In this document: positions 17,733-26,506 of the stretch, piece by piece
Numbering within the stretch: the first letter of the stretch is position 1
How the letters are laid out: each line of letters opens with the position of its first letter
From: Nonomuraea jabiensis
GTDB taxonomy: Bacteria > Actinomycetota > Actinomycetes > Streptosporangiales > Streptosporangiaceae
Direction of reading: 5' to 3'
Assembly (NCBI RefSeq): GCF_014204795.1
Contig: NZ_JACHMB010000001.1
Coordinates: forward strand, 1,612,001-1,676,000
DNA: 64,000 bases
The notes under the pieces: generated by a model
Seen by the model: the letters and a program-made list of their open reading frames with translations, nothing else
Told to the model about the DNA's origin: nothing
Database searches by the model: none
Made by a program: the position numbers and the translations under genes

Positions 17733-18980
17733 TCATGCACCCGCGGCTGATCGGGCGGCGGCTGATCGGGCGAAGGCGGCCAGGGCGATGCGCAGCGTTC
17801 TGTCGTTCTGGCCTGATGCCTTGGCGTCCGTGGAGTTGACCGAGTAGACGAGGGTCCGGCTCAGGTCGCGGGTCGCGCCGACCCCGGCTGCGTAGCCGTA
17901 GCGGGCGCCGGTCTTGCCGTACGCGACGATCCCGCCCGGCAGCACGAGCCTCGTCATGCCGGAGGTGTAAACGGCCGGCTGGTTGCCGCAGTCGTCGTAC
18001 ATCGTCACGTCCGGGACCGTGAACATCGGCTCCAGCTGCGCAGGCGGCACGACCTTCCCCGAGAACAGCGCCTTGACGAACTTCTCCAGGTCCACGGCGG
18101 TGGAGATCAGATCACCCGACGCCCAGGTCGAGGTGACGCTGGTCTCGGTCATGTCCACCACCTGGCCCGCACCGTAGGCGATGGCGCCGTCGAAGCCCGC
18201 AGGCACGGACTGGTAGCCCTTGTGGTGCGGGCCGCGGATGCGGGGCGAGGCACCGGGCAGGTAGCTGTCCCGCATGCCGAGCGGGCGCAGGATCCTGGAC
18301 GTGACCTCGCGCTCGTACGAGCGTCCGGTGATCTTCTCGATCAGCAGGCCGGCCACGAACGTGTTGGTGTTGAGGTAGTGCTGCCTGGTGCCGGGCGCGA
18401 ACTCGATCGGGTTGCGCACGGCCAGCCCGACGTACTCCTCCGGTGTCCAGGTCTTGAACCGCGTCCGGTACACCCAGTCGAACGTGCCGGGCAGATCGGG
18501 CGCCGGCAGCCCGCTGGTGTGGTTGAGCAGCTGGCCGACGCGGACTTCCGGATAGGAGTCGGGCAGCAGGCCGGGCAGGTGGTCCTGGACGGTTCCGTCG
18601 AGCGAGATCTTGCCCTCGGCCACGAGCTGCAGCACGACCGCGGTGGTGAACATCTTGGTCACGCTGCCCGCCCGGAAGCGTACGTTCGCGGAGGCCTTGC
18701 GCCCGGTGGTGATGTCGGCCACGCCGGTCACGCCCCGCCACGAGCCCTTCGTACCGCCCACCCGCACGATCGCGGCGGTGGCGTCGGCAGCGGGCAGGTC
18801 CTTGACGGCCTGCTCCAGCGCGGCGGCGTTGATAGGAGGAACCGGCGCGCCGGGATCGGGCTGCACCGCGGCCGGTGGCGGGCAGGCACTCGACGCGGGA
18901 GCCGGGGTTGTGGCGGTCGCTTGAGCGGGTGTCGCCACGAGGAGGGTGGCGAGGGCGAGGCAGGCGGCTGACAGCTTCAT
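17733..18980 (-). CDS. Secreted serine hydrolase, beta-lactamase/D-Ala-D-Ala carboxypeptidase family
   Basis: 415 residues. A signal peptide (CLALATLLVATPAQA) precedes a class C-like fold. SxxK is SVTK near residue 107, the Tyr motif is YLNTN, and the KTG box is GKTG. It probably acts on peptidoglycan stem peptides or esters outside the membrane. The C-terminus ends in a short imperfect repeat (RSAAARSAAGA) encoded by a GGGCGGCGGCTGATC duplication. It is isolated, divergent from the penicillin-acylase gene. Confidence 0.87.
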   Translation of the reverse strand: MKLSAACLALATLLVATPAQATATTPAPASSACPPPAAVQPDPGAPVPPINAAALEQAVKDLPAADATAAIVRVGGTKGSWRGVTGVADITTGRKASANVRFRAGSVTKMFTTAVVLQLVAEGKISLDGTVQDHLPGLLPDSYPEVRVGQLLNHTSGLPAPDLPGTFDWVYRTRFKTWTPEEYVGLAVRNPIEFAPGTRQHYLNTNTFVAGLLIEKITGRSYEREVTSRILRPLGMRDSYLPGASPRIRGPHHKGYQSVPAGFDGAIAYGAGQVVDMTETSVTSTWASGDLISTAVDLEKFVKALFSGKVVPPAQLEPMFTVPDVTMYDDCGNQPAVYTSGMTRLVLPGGIVAYGKTGARYGYAAGVGATRDLSRTLVYSVNSTDAKASGQNDRTLRIALAAFARSAAARSAAGA

Positions 18981-19626
18981 CGGAGTGTCTCCAAGGGAGA
19001 GGGGTGCAGGTGGAATGCGCCCATCCTGTCGATCAGCACCACCGCCGCGGATCGCCGATGCGATCGATTTCTCACTCCCTCTTACGAGGGAGCACCCGTA
19101 TCCTCCTCACCGGCGATACCCGCCATCCCCCGCACCGCCACCCCGCCGGACACCACGACGCCATGCGACGCCGTCGCCCTCGCAACGTCCCACGCCTCCC
19201 GCTATCCGCGCCGCCCTTCGGACGCGGCCGCTTCCCCCTCCGCCCTCCGGACCCGCGCTTCCCCCGCCGCTCCCACCGGCGCCGGGTCGGCGAGGAGTGG
19301 GACGGGCCAGCCCGGCGCAACACGCACGACGCCCAGCCAACCCACCGCACCGCAGCCCGGCGGAGCGCGCACGACGCCCAGCCAACCCGCCCGCACCGCG
19401 AATCCCCGCCAACCCGCCAGCACCCAAGCTCGGCGCAACGCGGCCTCCCAGCCAGCCCGCCCACACCGCCGCCGGTGCGACGCGCCGCGTCCCGATGCCC
19501 GATGCGGCGAGTGAGGGAGGGGTGATCGGACGTGACCAGGCGCTCTGAAGTCCTCCTGCCAGGGTTGTGGAAGGCGGCCGGAGGAGTGATCCCGGGCTGA
19601 CAGACTTAATGCCAGTTTCGGCGGAG
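18981..19626. other. Non-coding divergent intergenic region
   Basis: About 650 bases separate the serine hydrolase and penicillin-acylase genes. Several open frames cross it, but all are Pro/Arg-rich with no recognisable domain. It must contain both promoters. A 20-base direct repeat (GCACGACGCCCAGCCAACCC) occurs at 19324 and 19369. Confidence 0.5.
19324..19388. repeat. Two copies of a 20-base direct repeat, 45-base period
   Basis: GCACGACGCCCAGCCAACCC is present exactly at 19324-19343 and 19369-19388, with related flanks. It lies in the intergenic region upstream of the penicillin-acylase gene. Confidence 0.7.
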
Positions 19627-22143
19627 ATGGAGGTGTCGGTGAGGCCCTATGCGTGGATGCCGCGGCCTTTGCGGTGGTTCGCTCGGGTGCTGTCCGTAGT
19701 GCTCGCGCTGGTCCTGGTGCTGGCAGGGGTCCTCGTCTACACGGTGCGGAAGTCGTTCCCGCAGGTGGACGGATCGCTGCGGCTGCCCGGCCTAACCGGG
19801 AATGTGGAGATTTATCGGGATAAATACGGAATCCCGCACATCTACGCCGACACCGCAGCGGACCTGTTCACGGCTCAGGGGTTCGTCCACGCCCAGGACC
19901 GCTTCTACGAGATGGACTTCCGCCGCCACCTGACCTCCGGCCGCCTCTCGGAGCTCTACGGCAAGGCCACCGTCGAGAACGACAAGGCCATCAGGACCAT
20001 GGGCTGGCGCAAGGTCGCCGAGGAGGAGCTCCCCGACCTGGCCCAGAGCACCCGGGACTACCTGGACGCCTACGCGAGAGGCGTGAACGCCTGGCTCAGC
20101 GCCAACCCGAACGCCTCCGACCGCAGCCTCGAATACTCCATCCTGAAGATCCAGAACGGCGCGTACCAGCCGGAGAAGTGGACCGCGGCCGACTCCGTGG
20201 CCTGGCTGAAGGCCATGGCCTGGGACCTGCGCTCCAACATGGAGGACGAGATCGACCGCGCGCTGGCGCTGACCAAGCTGCCCAAGGAGCGCGTCGAGCA
20301 GCTCTACCCCGGCTACCCGTACGACCGCCACAGCCCGATCGTCACCGAGGGCACCATCGACCAGGGGCGCTTCAACCAGCACGCCGAGCCCCAGCAGCGC
20401 GCCGACCGCGCGATCGCCCAGGCCGCCAGGACCCTGGACGCCGTACCGAGCACGATGGGCACGGATGACCGCGAGGGCATCGGGTCCAACTCGTGGGTGG
20501 TCTCCGGCGAGTACACCAAGAGCGGCAAGCCGCTGCTGGCCAACGACCCGCACCTGTCGCCGCAGATGCCCTCCGTCTGGTACCAGGCGGGGCTGCACTG
20601 CAGGAAGATCACGGAGGCGTGCCCGTACGACGTGACGGGGTTCACGTTCTCGGGCGTTCCGGGCGTGGTCATCGGGCGCACGGACAAGATCGCGTGGGGC
20701 TTCACCAACCTGGGCCCCGACGTGGCCGACCTCTTCCTGGAGCAGGTGCAGGGCGACACGTACCTGTACAAGGGCCAGCAGCTGAAGCTGGAGACCAGGA
20801 AGGAGCAGATCAAGGTCGCGGGGGGCTCCCCCGTCACGATCACGGTCAGGAGCACCCGGCACGGGCCGCTGATCAACGACGTCATCGGCGGCGCCAAACC
20901 CAGCGGCGAGGCCAACGCGGTGGCGCTGCAGTGGACGGCGCTGACGCCGGGCCGGACGGCCGACGCGATCTTCGCGCTGAACAAGGCTGGCGACTGGCAG
21001 GAGTTCAGGGCGGCGGCGGCGCTGTTCGACGTGCCGTCCCAGAACCTGATCTACGCCGACACCACGGGCAAGATCGGCTACCAGGCTCCCGGGCGCATCC
21101 CCGTGCGGGCCAAGGGTGACGGCACGTGGCCCGTCCCGGGATGGACGGGCGAGTACGACTGGATGATGGCCCCCATCCCGTACGACCAGTTACCTTCGGT
21201 GGAGAACCCGGCCGACGGGTTCATCGTCACGGCCAACAACGCCGTCATCGACCCCGAACGGTACAAGCCCCTGCTGACCAAGGACTGGGCGCACGGCTAC
21301 CGCTCCGAACGCATTCGCGACCGCATCAAGGAAGCGCTCAAGAAGGGCCCGATCGACGCGGCGACCATGTCGGCGATCCAGCAGGACACGTACAACGGCT
21401 TCGCCGAGACGCTGGTCCCGGCCCTGATGCGGGTGGACCTGGCGGGGCCCAGCGGCGAGGCCAGGCAGCTGCTGAAGACGTGGGACCGCATGCAGGGCCT
21501 CGACTCCACCGCCGCCGCCTACTTCAACGCGGTGTGGCGGCAGGTGCTCACCCTGACGTTCGACGACGACCTGCCCGAGGCGGCGCGGCCGGCGGGCGGG
21601 GACCGCTGGTACGAGGTCGTCAGACGCCTGCTCGACGCTCCGGACGACCCCTTCTGGGACGACGTGACCACCGAGAACCTCAAGGAGACCCGCGACGACA
21701 TCCTCCGCCAGGCGCTCGCCTCGGCGTACCAGGAGCTGTCGGACCGGCTCGGGCCGGAGGTCAAGTCCTGGCGCTGGGGCGACCTGCACCAGTTGGAGCT
21801 GGTCAACGGCTCGCTGGGGACGTCGGGGATAGCTCCGGTGGAGGCCCTGTTCAACCGCGGGCCGCTGGCCGTGGCGGGCGGCAAGGACGCCGTGAACGCC
21901 ACGGGGTGGAACGTCCAGAAGGGGTACGAGATCACCGCCGTCCCGTCGATGCGCATGGTCGTCGACCTGTCGGACATGGACAAGTCCCGATGGATCAACC
22001 TGACGGGCGCCTCCGGGCACGCCTTCCACGAGAACTACTGGGATCAGGCGGAGACCTGGGCCAAGGGCGACCTGCTGCCGATGTACGCGAAGCCCGAGTC
22101 GATCAAGAAGGCGGCCGTCCACACCCTCAAACTCACGCCGTGA
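19627..22143 (+). CDS. Penicillin acylase family Ntn hydrolase, membrane-anchored
   Basis: About 838 residues. An N-terminal transmembrane helix (VLSVVLALVLVLAGVLVY) leads into the acylase alpha chain (YGIPHIYADTAADLFTAQGFVHAQDRF). The autoprocessing site is Gly-Ser in GIGSNSWVVSG, making Ser the N-terminal nucleophile of the beta chain, followed by LLANDPHLS. Members hydrolyse amide bonds of beta-lactams or acyl-homoserine lactones; the substrate here is unknown. Start is uncertain: ATG at 19609 or 19627, or GTG at 19639, which has the best ribosome-binding site (GGAGG). The protein probably faces outside the membrane. Confidence 0.9.
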   Translation: MEVSVRPYAWMPRPLRWFARVLSVVLALVLVLAGVLVYTVRKSFPQVDGSLRLPGLTGNVEIYRDKYGIPHIYADTAADLFTAQGFVHAQDRFYEMDFRRHLTSGRLSELYGKATVENDKAIRTMGWRKVAEEELPDLAQSTRDYLDAYARGVNAWLSANPNASDRSLEYSILKIQNGAYQPEKWTAADSVAWLKAMAWDLRSNMEDEIDRALALTKLPKERVEQLYPGYPYDRHSPIVTEGTIDQGRFNQHAEPQQRADRAIAQAARTLDAVPSTMGTDDREGIGSNSWVVSGEYTKSGKPLLANDPHLSPQMPSVWYQAGLHCRKITEACPYDVTGFTFSGVPGVVIGRTDKIAWGFTNLGPDVADLFLEQVQGDTYLYKGQQLKLETRKEQIKVAGGSPVTITVRSTRHGPLINDVIGGAKPSGEANAVALQWTALTPGRTADAIFALNKAGDWQEFRAAAALFDVPSQNLIYADTTGKIGYQAPGRIPVRAKGDGTWPVPGWTGEYDWMMAPIPYDQLPSVENPADGFIVTANNAVIDPERYKPLLTKDWAHGYRSERIRDRIKEALKKGPIDAATMSAIQQDTYNGFAETLVPALMRVDLAGPSGEARQLLKTWDRMQGLDSTAAAYFNAVWRQVLTLTFDDDLPEAARPAGGDRWYEVVRRLLDAPDDPFWDDVTTENLKETRDDILRQALASAYQELSDRLGPEVKSWRWGDLHQLELVNGSLGTSGIAPVEALFNRGPLAVAGGKDAVNATGWNVQKGYEITAVPSMRMVVDLSDMDKSRWINLTGASGHAFHENYWDQAETWAKGDLLPMYAKPESIKKAAVHTLKLTP

Positions 22144-22221
22144 CCGTACGACCAGCGTTGTAGAGGCGATCCAGACCCTGGGCCGACGCGCCGGCCCCCG
22201 CCGCCTTGCCACCATGGCGGC

Positions 22222-23064
22222 ATGAATCGCCTCTGGTACCTCATCGGAGTCCTGCTGGTGCTCGTGGGCCTCGTTCACCTGGGCGTGTTCGTCGTGGACG
22301 GCGGGCCGTGGGAGGGCGCGGTGTCGTGGCGCAAGCCGTTCACGTTCGGCGTGTCGTTCGGGCTGAGCGTGCTGACCCTCACCTGGGTCTCCCAGTTCGT
22401 CCGGCTCCGCGCCCGCCCGTTCGTGGTCGGCGCCTTCGCGGTGGCCTCCACGCTGGAGGTGGCCCTGATCACCCTCCAGGCGTGGCGGGGCGTCCCGTCC
22501 CACTTCAACATGGAGACCGCCGTCGACACGGCCGTCGCGAGGACCCTGGCGGCAGGTGGCGGCGTGCTCGTCGCCATCGGGATCGTCATGACGATCGCCG
22601 CGTTCCGCCCTGTTCCAGATCTCGCCCCGAGCATGCGCCTGGCCGTACGCGCGGGCTTCGCCACGCTCCTCGCCGCCATGGCGTTCGGCGCCGTCATGAT
22701 CGCCCGCGGCGTCGTCGAGGTGATGACGGGGAACCAGCAGCTGGCGTACACGGTGGCCACCGCGCTGAAGCCCGCTCACGCGATCTTCATGCACGGCGTC
22801 CTGCTCCTGCCGGCCCTGGCCTGGCTCCTGTCGCGCACGCTGCCTTCCGAAGGCGCCCGCGTCCGCTGGATCCGCCTGGCCACCTGGCTCTACGTGGGCG
22901 CCGCCACCGCCGTCTCGGCCCTCGCCCTGGCAGGCATCGAGCCCGTGTCCCCCTCGACCGCCTCCGTCCTGTGCGCCGGGGCCGTCTCCGGCCTGGCCAT
23001 CGCCTCGCTCATGCTGGGCCGGCTGAAGGGCCCGTCAAGACGCGCCCCCGCACCGCCGGGATGA
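22222..23064 (+). CDS. Polytopic membrane protein, unknown function
   Basis: 280 residues with about seven hydrophobic segments (for example LWYLIGVLLVLVGLVHLGVFV, TFGVSFGLSVLTLTWV, VLVAIGIVMTIAAF, AIFMHGVLLLPALAWLL). Conserved-looking polar motifs between helices include SWRKPFTFG and HFNMETAVD. No transporter or enzyme signature was recognised. It follows the penicillin-acylase gene by 78 bases on the same strand and converges with the small HEGRH membrane protein. Confidence 0.75.
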   Translation: MNRLWYLIGVLLVLVGLVHLGVFVVDGGPWEGAVSWRKPFTFGVSFGLSVLTLTWVSQFVRLRARPFVVGAFAVASTLEVALITLQAWRGVPSHFNMETAVDTAVARTLAAGGGVLVAIGIVMTIAAFRPVPDLAPSMRLAVRAGFATLLAAMAFGAVMIARGVVEVMTGNQQLAYTVATALKPAHAIFMHGVLLLPALAWLLSRTLPSEGARVRWIRLATWLYVGAATAVSALALAGIEPVSPSTASVLCAGAVSGLAIASLMLGRLKGPSRRAPAPPG

Positions 23065-23072
23065 CACCGGCC

Positions 23073-23495
23073 TCACTCGCCGCCGCGCCGCCGTCGCCAC
23101 CACAGCTGGGCGCGGGGGTAGCCGCCGTCCTCCAGATCGGCCAGGCGCTCGAAGAGGTTGTACGTAGCCTGGTTGCCGCAGACCATCACCGACCCGAGCA
23201 TCGACAGCAGGTAGAGCGGCAGCATGGGGAGGCCGACGCACCAGGCCCACTGGGTGGCGTGCCGGCCCTCGTGGCGGACGAGGCGATCGGGGAGCGCGTC
23301 CCACCTGGTCAGGACGACGTTTCCCACGGTGAACGCGCCCGCGATGGGGAAGCGGTAGCGGTAGCCGAAGGCCAGGATGAGCCCGTTGGGGCCGGGGTTC
23401 CTGGTCGCGCCACCGATGATCGCGATCAGCAGGCCGAGCGGCGTGGCAAGGTTGACGTAGTTCGCCACGCGCCGGAACCGGAAGCGCCTTTCCAT
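23073..23495 (-). CDS. Small membrane protein with HExxH-like motif
   Basis: 140 residues from ATG at 23495. Two to three hydrophobic segments occur (LATPLGLLIAIIGG, WCVGLPMLPLYLLSMLGS). Between them lies RHEGRHATQWA, which fits the HExxH zinc-peptidase pattern, together with an Asn/Tyr-rich C-terminal segment. Similar short proteins occur in actinobacteria without assigned function. It may be a metalloprotease-like remnant or a structural protein; activity is not shown. Confidence 0.65.
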   Translation of the reverse strand: MERRFRFRRVANYVNLATPLGLLIAIIGGATRNPGPNGLILAFGYRYRFPIAGAFTVGNVVLTRWDALPDRLVRHEGRHATQWAWCVGLPMLPLYLLSMLGSVMVCGNQATYNLFERLADLEDGGYPRAQLWWRRRRGGE

Positions 23496-23570
23496 GCGTC
23501 TCAGTCTTGACCAATCTTGACAAGTCGGAATAATGATCCCCGTCCTGAAATCTCCCACAAGAGCAGGATT

Positions 23571-24512
23571 ATGAGATTCTCCATCCTGGGCGCGCTGCTC
23601 GGCACCGTCGCACTGGCAGGAGCCGGCGGAGTTGCGATCACCCAGACGTCAGCGACCGATCCCCTACGATCCACTGACAACCGACCAGGCGCTCTAGGCG
23701 CGAACGTGGCGTTAACCACCGTCCCGACCACGAGTCCGGCACCCACGGAGACTCCCACGATCGGGGAGTACACCGCCACGACGAAGGTAGTCAAGAGGCG
23801 AGGCGTCTCCTACCTGAATGTATCGATCACAGACGCGCAAGCTGCTCTCTTCTCGATCAAGCAGCGGGTCTGCAAGGGCAGATCCTGCAAGACGACCAGC
23901 GTCGATTTCCCGGTGGCCGAGGGCTCGGGAGAGTCCACGAAGCGGCTCGGCCGGGGCACGTACAAGAAAAAGGGCAAACCTGCGGTCAGCCTGACGCCCC
24001 TTCCGACGGTGACGGTGAAGGAGCAGGTCACGGTCACGGTCACCGAGCCGGGGCCGACCGTCACGCAGACGGTGACGTTCACCTGTCAGCCGAGCGTCGA
24101 GCCGACGCAGACCCTGCCGCCGCCGACGACGACCGCCCCGACGGAGACGCCTCCGCCGACGACCGCCCCGACGGACACGGTGACGCCCACTGCCACGGGT
24201 ACGGAGTCGCCTCCGGTCACCGACACGCCGACCCCGACCCTGACTGACAACGCGACCGAAACTCCCACCGCAACTCCGACCGAAACCCCGACCCCGACCC
24301 CGACCGAGACAGCCACCACGAGCCCGACGGACTCCGTGACACCGACGGAGAGCGCGCCGGGGATCCCCACCTGTCCGCCGCCGGCGGAGGAGACGCCGAC
24401 AGAGCTCCCCTCCGAGACCCCGCCGGACACGGCGGCCCCGACCGACACCAGCGTCCCGACGGAGACCGCGACCACCACGCCATCGGAATCCCCCAGCGCC
24501 ACCACCCAGTAG
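23571..24512 (+). CDS. Secreted Thr/Pro-rich surface protein
   Basis: 313 residues from ATG at 23571, preceded by AGGA. A signal peptide (SILGALLGTVALAGAGGVA) is followed by a short domain with two cysteines (QRVCKGRSCKTT) and, from residue ~150, a long Thr/Pro/Glu repeat region (TVTVTEPGPTVT, then TPTPTPTET-type runs) to the end. No sortase motif or membrane anchor was seen at the C-terminus. It resembles glycosylated mucin-like exported proteins of actinobacteria; function is unknown. Confidence 0.72.
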   Translation: MRFSILGALLGTVALAGAGGVAITQTSATDPLRSTDNRPGALGANVALTTVPTTSPAPTETPTIGEYTATTKVVKRRGVSYLNVSITDAQAALFSIKQRVCKGRSCKTTSVDFPVAEGSGESTKRLGRGTYKKKGKPAVSLTPLPTVTVKEQVTVTVTEPGPTVTQTVTFTCQPSVEPTQTLPPPTTTAPTETPPPTTAPTDTVTPTATGTESPPVTDTPTPTLTDNATETPTATPTETPTPTPTETATTSPTDSVTPTESAPGIPTCPPPAEETPTELPSETPPDTAAPTDTSVPTETATTTPSESPSATTQ

Positions 24513-24528
24513 CGACAGGGGAAGCGAG

Positions 24529-24553
24529 CGGGCCAGGCCACGCGCCTGGCCCG
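24529..24553. terminator. Bidirectional hairpin between convergent genes
   Basis: A perfect 10-base inverted repeat (CGGGCCAGGC / GCCTGGCCCG) with a 5-base loop lies between the convergent surface-protein and flavin-reductase genes. No T-run follows, as is common for high-GC terminators. Confidence 0.7.
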
Positions 24554-24587
24554 ACTCATGCCCGCGCTCACGCCGCCGAGCGACCCC

Positions 24588-25082
24588 CTAAAGGGTCTTG
24601 TACCGTCCTTCGTGGTACAGAAGCGGCGCCGCGTCCGAAGGCGTGTCCAGGGCCGTCACCTCACCCACCACGATCGAGTGGTCCCCGCCGTCGTGCACCG
24701 CCGTCGTCACGCACTCCACCGTCGCGATGGCCCCGTCGAACAGCGCCACCCCCGACTCCCCGAGATGATGCGGCCACCGCGCGAGCTGCCCGTTCAACGG
24801 CCGGCCCCGGTGGGCGAAGAAGCGCGAGGCGTCCTCCATCGAGGCGGGCAGCACGGAGACCCCCCACACCCCCGCCTCCAGCACCGCGTCATGGAACCGG
24901 GCCACCTTCTCCGCGCAGAACAGCACGAGGAGCGGATCAAGGGAGACAGAGGTGAACGAATTCACCGTCATCACATGATCGACATCGTCCAGCCTGGTGG
25001 TGACGATCGCGACTCCAGTGGCGAAGCGGCCGACGACCTTGCGGTAAGTCACAGGGTCCACTGGCCGCTCGATGGAATGCAC
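24588..25082 (-). CDS. Flavin reductase family (FMN-binding) protein
   Basis: 164 residues. YRKVVGRFATGVAIVTT at the N-terminus, VNSFTSVSLDPLLVLFCAEK in the middle and FAHRGRPLNG follow the flavin reductase-like fold of two-component monooxygenase partners (NAD(P)H-dependent FMN reduction). The C-terminal PLLYHEGRYKTL motif is typical. No monooxygenase gene lies alongside. GTG start at 25082. Confidence 0.9.
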   Translation of the reverse strand: MHSIERPVDPVTYRKVVGRFATGVAIVTTRLDDVDHVMTVNSFTSVSLDPLLVLFCAEKVARFHDAVLEAGVWGVSVLPASMEDASRFFAHRGRPLNGQLARWPHHLGESGVALFDGAIATVECVTTAVHDGGDHSIVVGEVTALDTPSDAAPLLYHEGRYKTL

Positions 25083-25100
25083 GAACGCTACTTTATGCCG

Positions 25101-25517
25101 CTACATAGAGTTCTTCTGGGGGTACCCATGCAAGAGCCACGATCCCCCCTCTGACGAGGGCGAAAGCAAATAGGCCGCCACGATGGCCGTCAACCCTCCG
25201 TACAGGTACACGTACCCGGGCGCACCATCCGCGATCACCAGATCGCCCGCGCTCAGCTTCAGCGTGAACGGCATCGTGACCAGCAACCACCCGACCGCCG
25301 TCATGAAGGCCCCGAGCTTGCCCCGCATCAGCTTTCCCGCCCCCAGGCACACCGCGAACAGCGCCAGCACCCACACGATCGCCGCGATCGGGACGGGCCC
25401 CAGCTGCCGTACCGCATGCGTGAATCCGCCCACGACCCCTATGACGACGCCGAGCACGAACAGCATGCCGTACGCCGCCCCGCCCAGCGCCGACTCGGCC
25501 TGGCTGCGATGTTCCAT
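25101..25517 (-). CDS. DUF6113-like small membrane protein
   Basis: 138 residues with four hydrophobic segments (GMLFVLGVVIGVVGG, AAIVWVLALFAVCLGA, AFMTAVGWLLVTM, YLYGGLTAIVAAYLL). It starts 11 bases after mshB on the same strand. A membrane protein of this size next to mshB is common in actinobacteria. Function is unknown. Confidence 0.75.
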   Translation of the reverse strand: MEHRSQAESALGGAAYGMLFVLGVVIGVVGGFTHAVRQLGPVPIAAIVWVLALFAVCLGAGKLMRGKLGAFMTAVGWLLVTMPFTLKLSAGDLVIADGAPGYVYLYGGLTAIVAAYLLSPSSEGGSWLLHGYPQKNSM

Positions 25518-25528
25518 GTCGCACGAGG

Positions 25529-26434
25529 TTAGTGGATGCCCGCGAAGAGATCGTTCTCGCGGGTGTGCGGTGCGCCCAGGCCGCCCGCCTCGATGGGCGG
25601 ACCGGGCACGGCGGGCCCTGGCACGCCGATGGCCAGCCTGTAGTGCTCGACGCCCAGGACCTCCTGGCCGATGTTGTTGGACAGCGCGAACCACGGGTCG
25701 TCCACGACGATCTGCGTGGCGTGCGCGCGCATGGCCTCCATCTTGTTGCCGATCCACGCGCGGGCGTCGATCTCGGTGGTGACGTCCTCGTCCGCGTTGC
25801 CGAACGGCATGTCCTCCACGTCCTCCACCAGGAAGCCGACGTCCGCCCCGCGCAGCGCCTCGGTCGTGCGCCGCATGACGGATCGGGCGAGGGCCGTGTG
25901 GTAGAACTTCGCGATCTGCCACGGTTCGCCCTCGCCGAAGTCCGGTTTCGCGGCCAGCTCGAACGCTCTGCGCGAAACCCGGTGGGCCTGGATGTGGTCG
26001 GGGTGCCCGTAGAAGCCGTTGTCGTCGTACGTGACGAGGACCTGCGGGCGTACCTCCCGGATGACCTTGACGAGCTCCCCCGCCGCCTCGTCGAGGTCGG
26101 CGCGCCAGAACGCCTTCGGGTGGTCGTTGGACGCCACCCCCATCATCCCCGAGTCCCGCCAGCGGCCCGGCGCGCCCAGGAAGCGGTGGTCCTCGACGCC
26201 GAGCGCCCGGCAGGCGGCGGCGAGCTCGTCGATCCGGTACGGCCCGAGCGCGTCGTCCTGGTCGGCGGCCAGGTGGGCGAGCTCGGCGGGAATGATCTCG
26301 CCTTCCTCGCCGAGAGTGCAGGTCACCAGCGTGACGTGGGCTCCCTCGGCGGCGTACTTGGCCATGGTCGCCCCGGTGCCGATCGACTCGTCGTCCGGAT
26401 GGGCGTGTACGAGGAGGAGCCGTCGATCAGTCAT
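25529..26434 (-). CDS. mshB: GlcNAc-Ins deacetylase of mycothiol biosynthesis
   Basis: Deacetylates N-acetylglucosaminyl-inositol in mycothiol synthesis. 301 residues of the LmbE-like zinc deacetylase family. The first metal site is HAHPDDES (residues ~10-17), the second lies in [12 protein letters not shown], and [10 protein letters not shown] is characteristic of MshB. The mycothiol-conjugate amidase Mca is the main alternative, but length and the EEGEIIP segment favour MshB. It is divergent from the S9 peptidase gene with 72 bases between starts. Confidence 0.9.
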   Translation of the reverse strand: MTDRRLLLVHAHPDDESIGTGATMAKYAAEGAHVTLVTCTLGEEGEIIPAELAHLAADQDDALGPYRIDELAAACRALGVEDHRFLGAPGRWRDSGMMGVASNDHPKAFWRADLDEAAGELVKVIREVRPQVLVTYDDNGFYGHPDHIQAHRVSRRAFELAAKPDFGEGEPWQIAKFYHTALARSVMRRTTEALRGADVGFLVEDVEDMPFGNADEDVTTEIDARAWIGNKMEAMRAHATQIVVDDPWFALSNNIGQEVLGVEHYRLAIGVPGPAVPGPPIEAGGLGAPHTRENDLFAGIH

Positions 26435-26506
26435 AGGGATGAGCGTACCGACGGGTCCCGGACGCCATGGCTCGGGTTCCTCATCGGCGGTGGCAGGATT
26501 GGGCCC

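Noticed and set aside
19072..19548. Overlapping frames of 78-200 residues between the serine hydrolase and the acylase
   Set aside because: Composition is Pro/Arg/Ala or Gly/Arg with no motif, and several frames are open at once, as expected for non-coding high-GC DNA.
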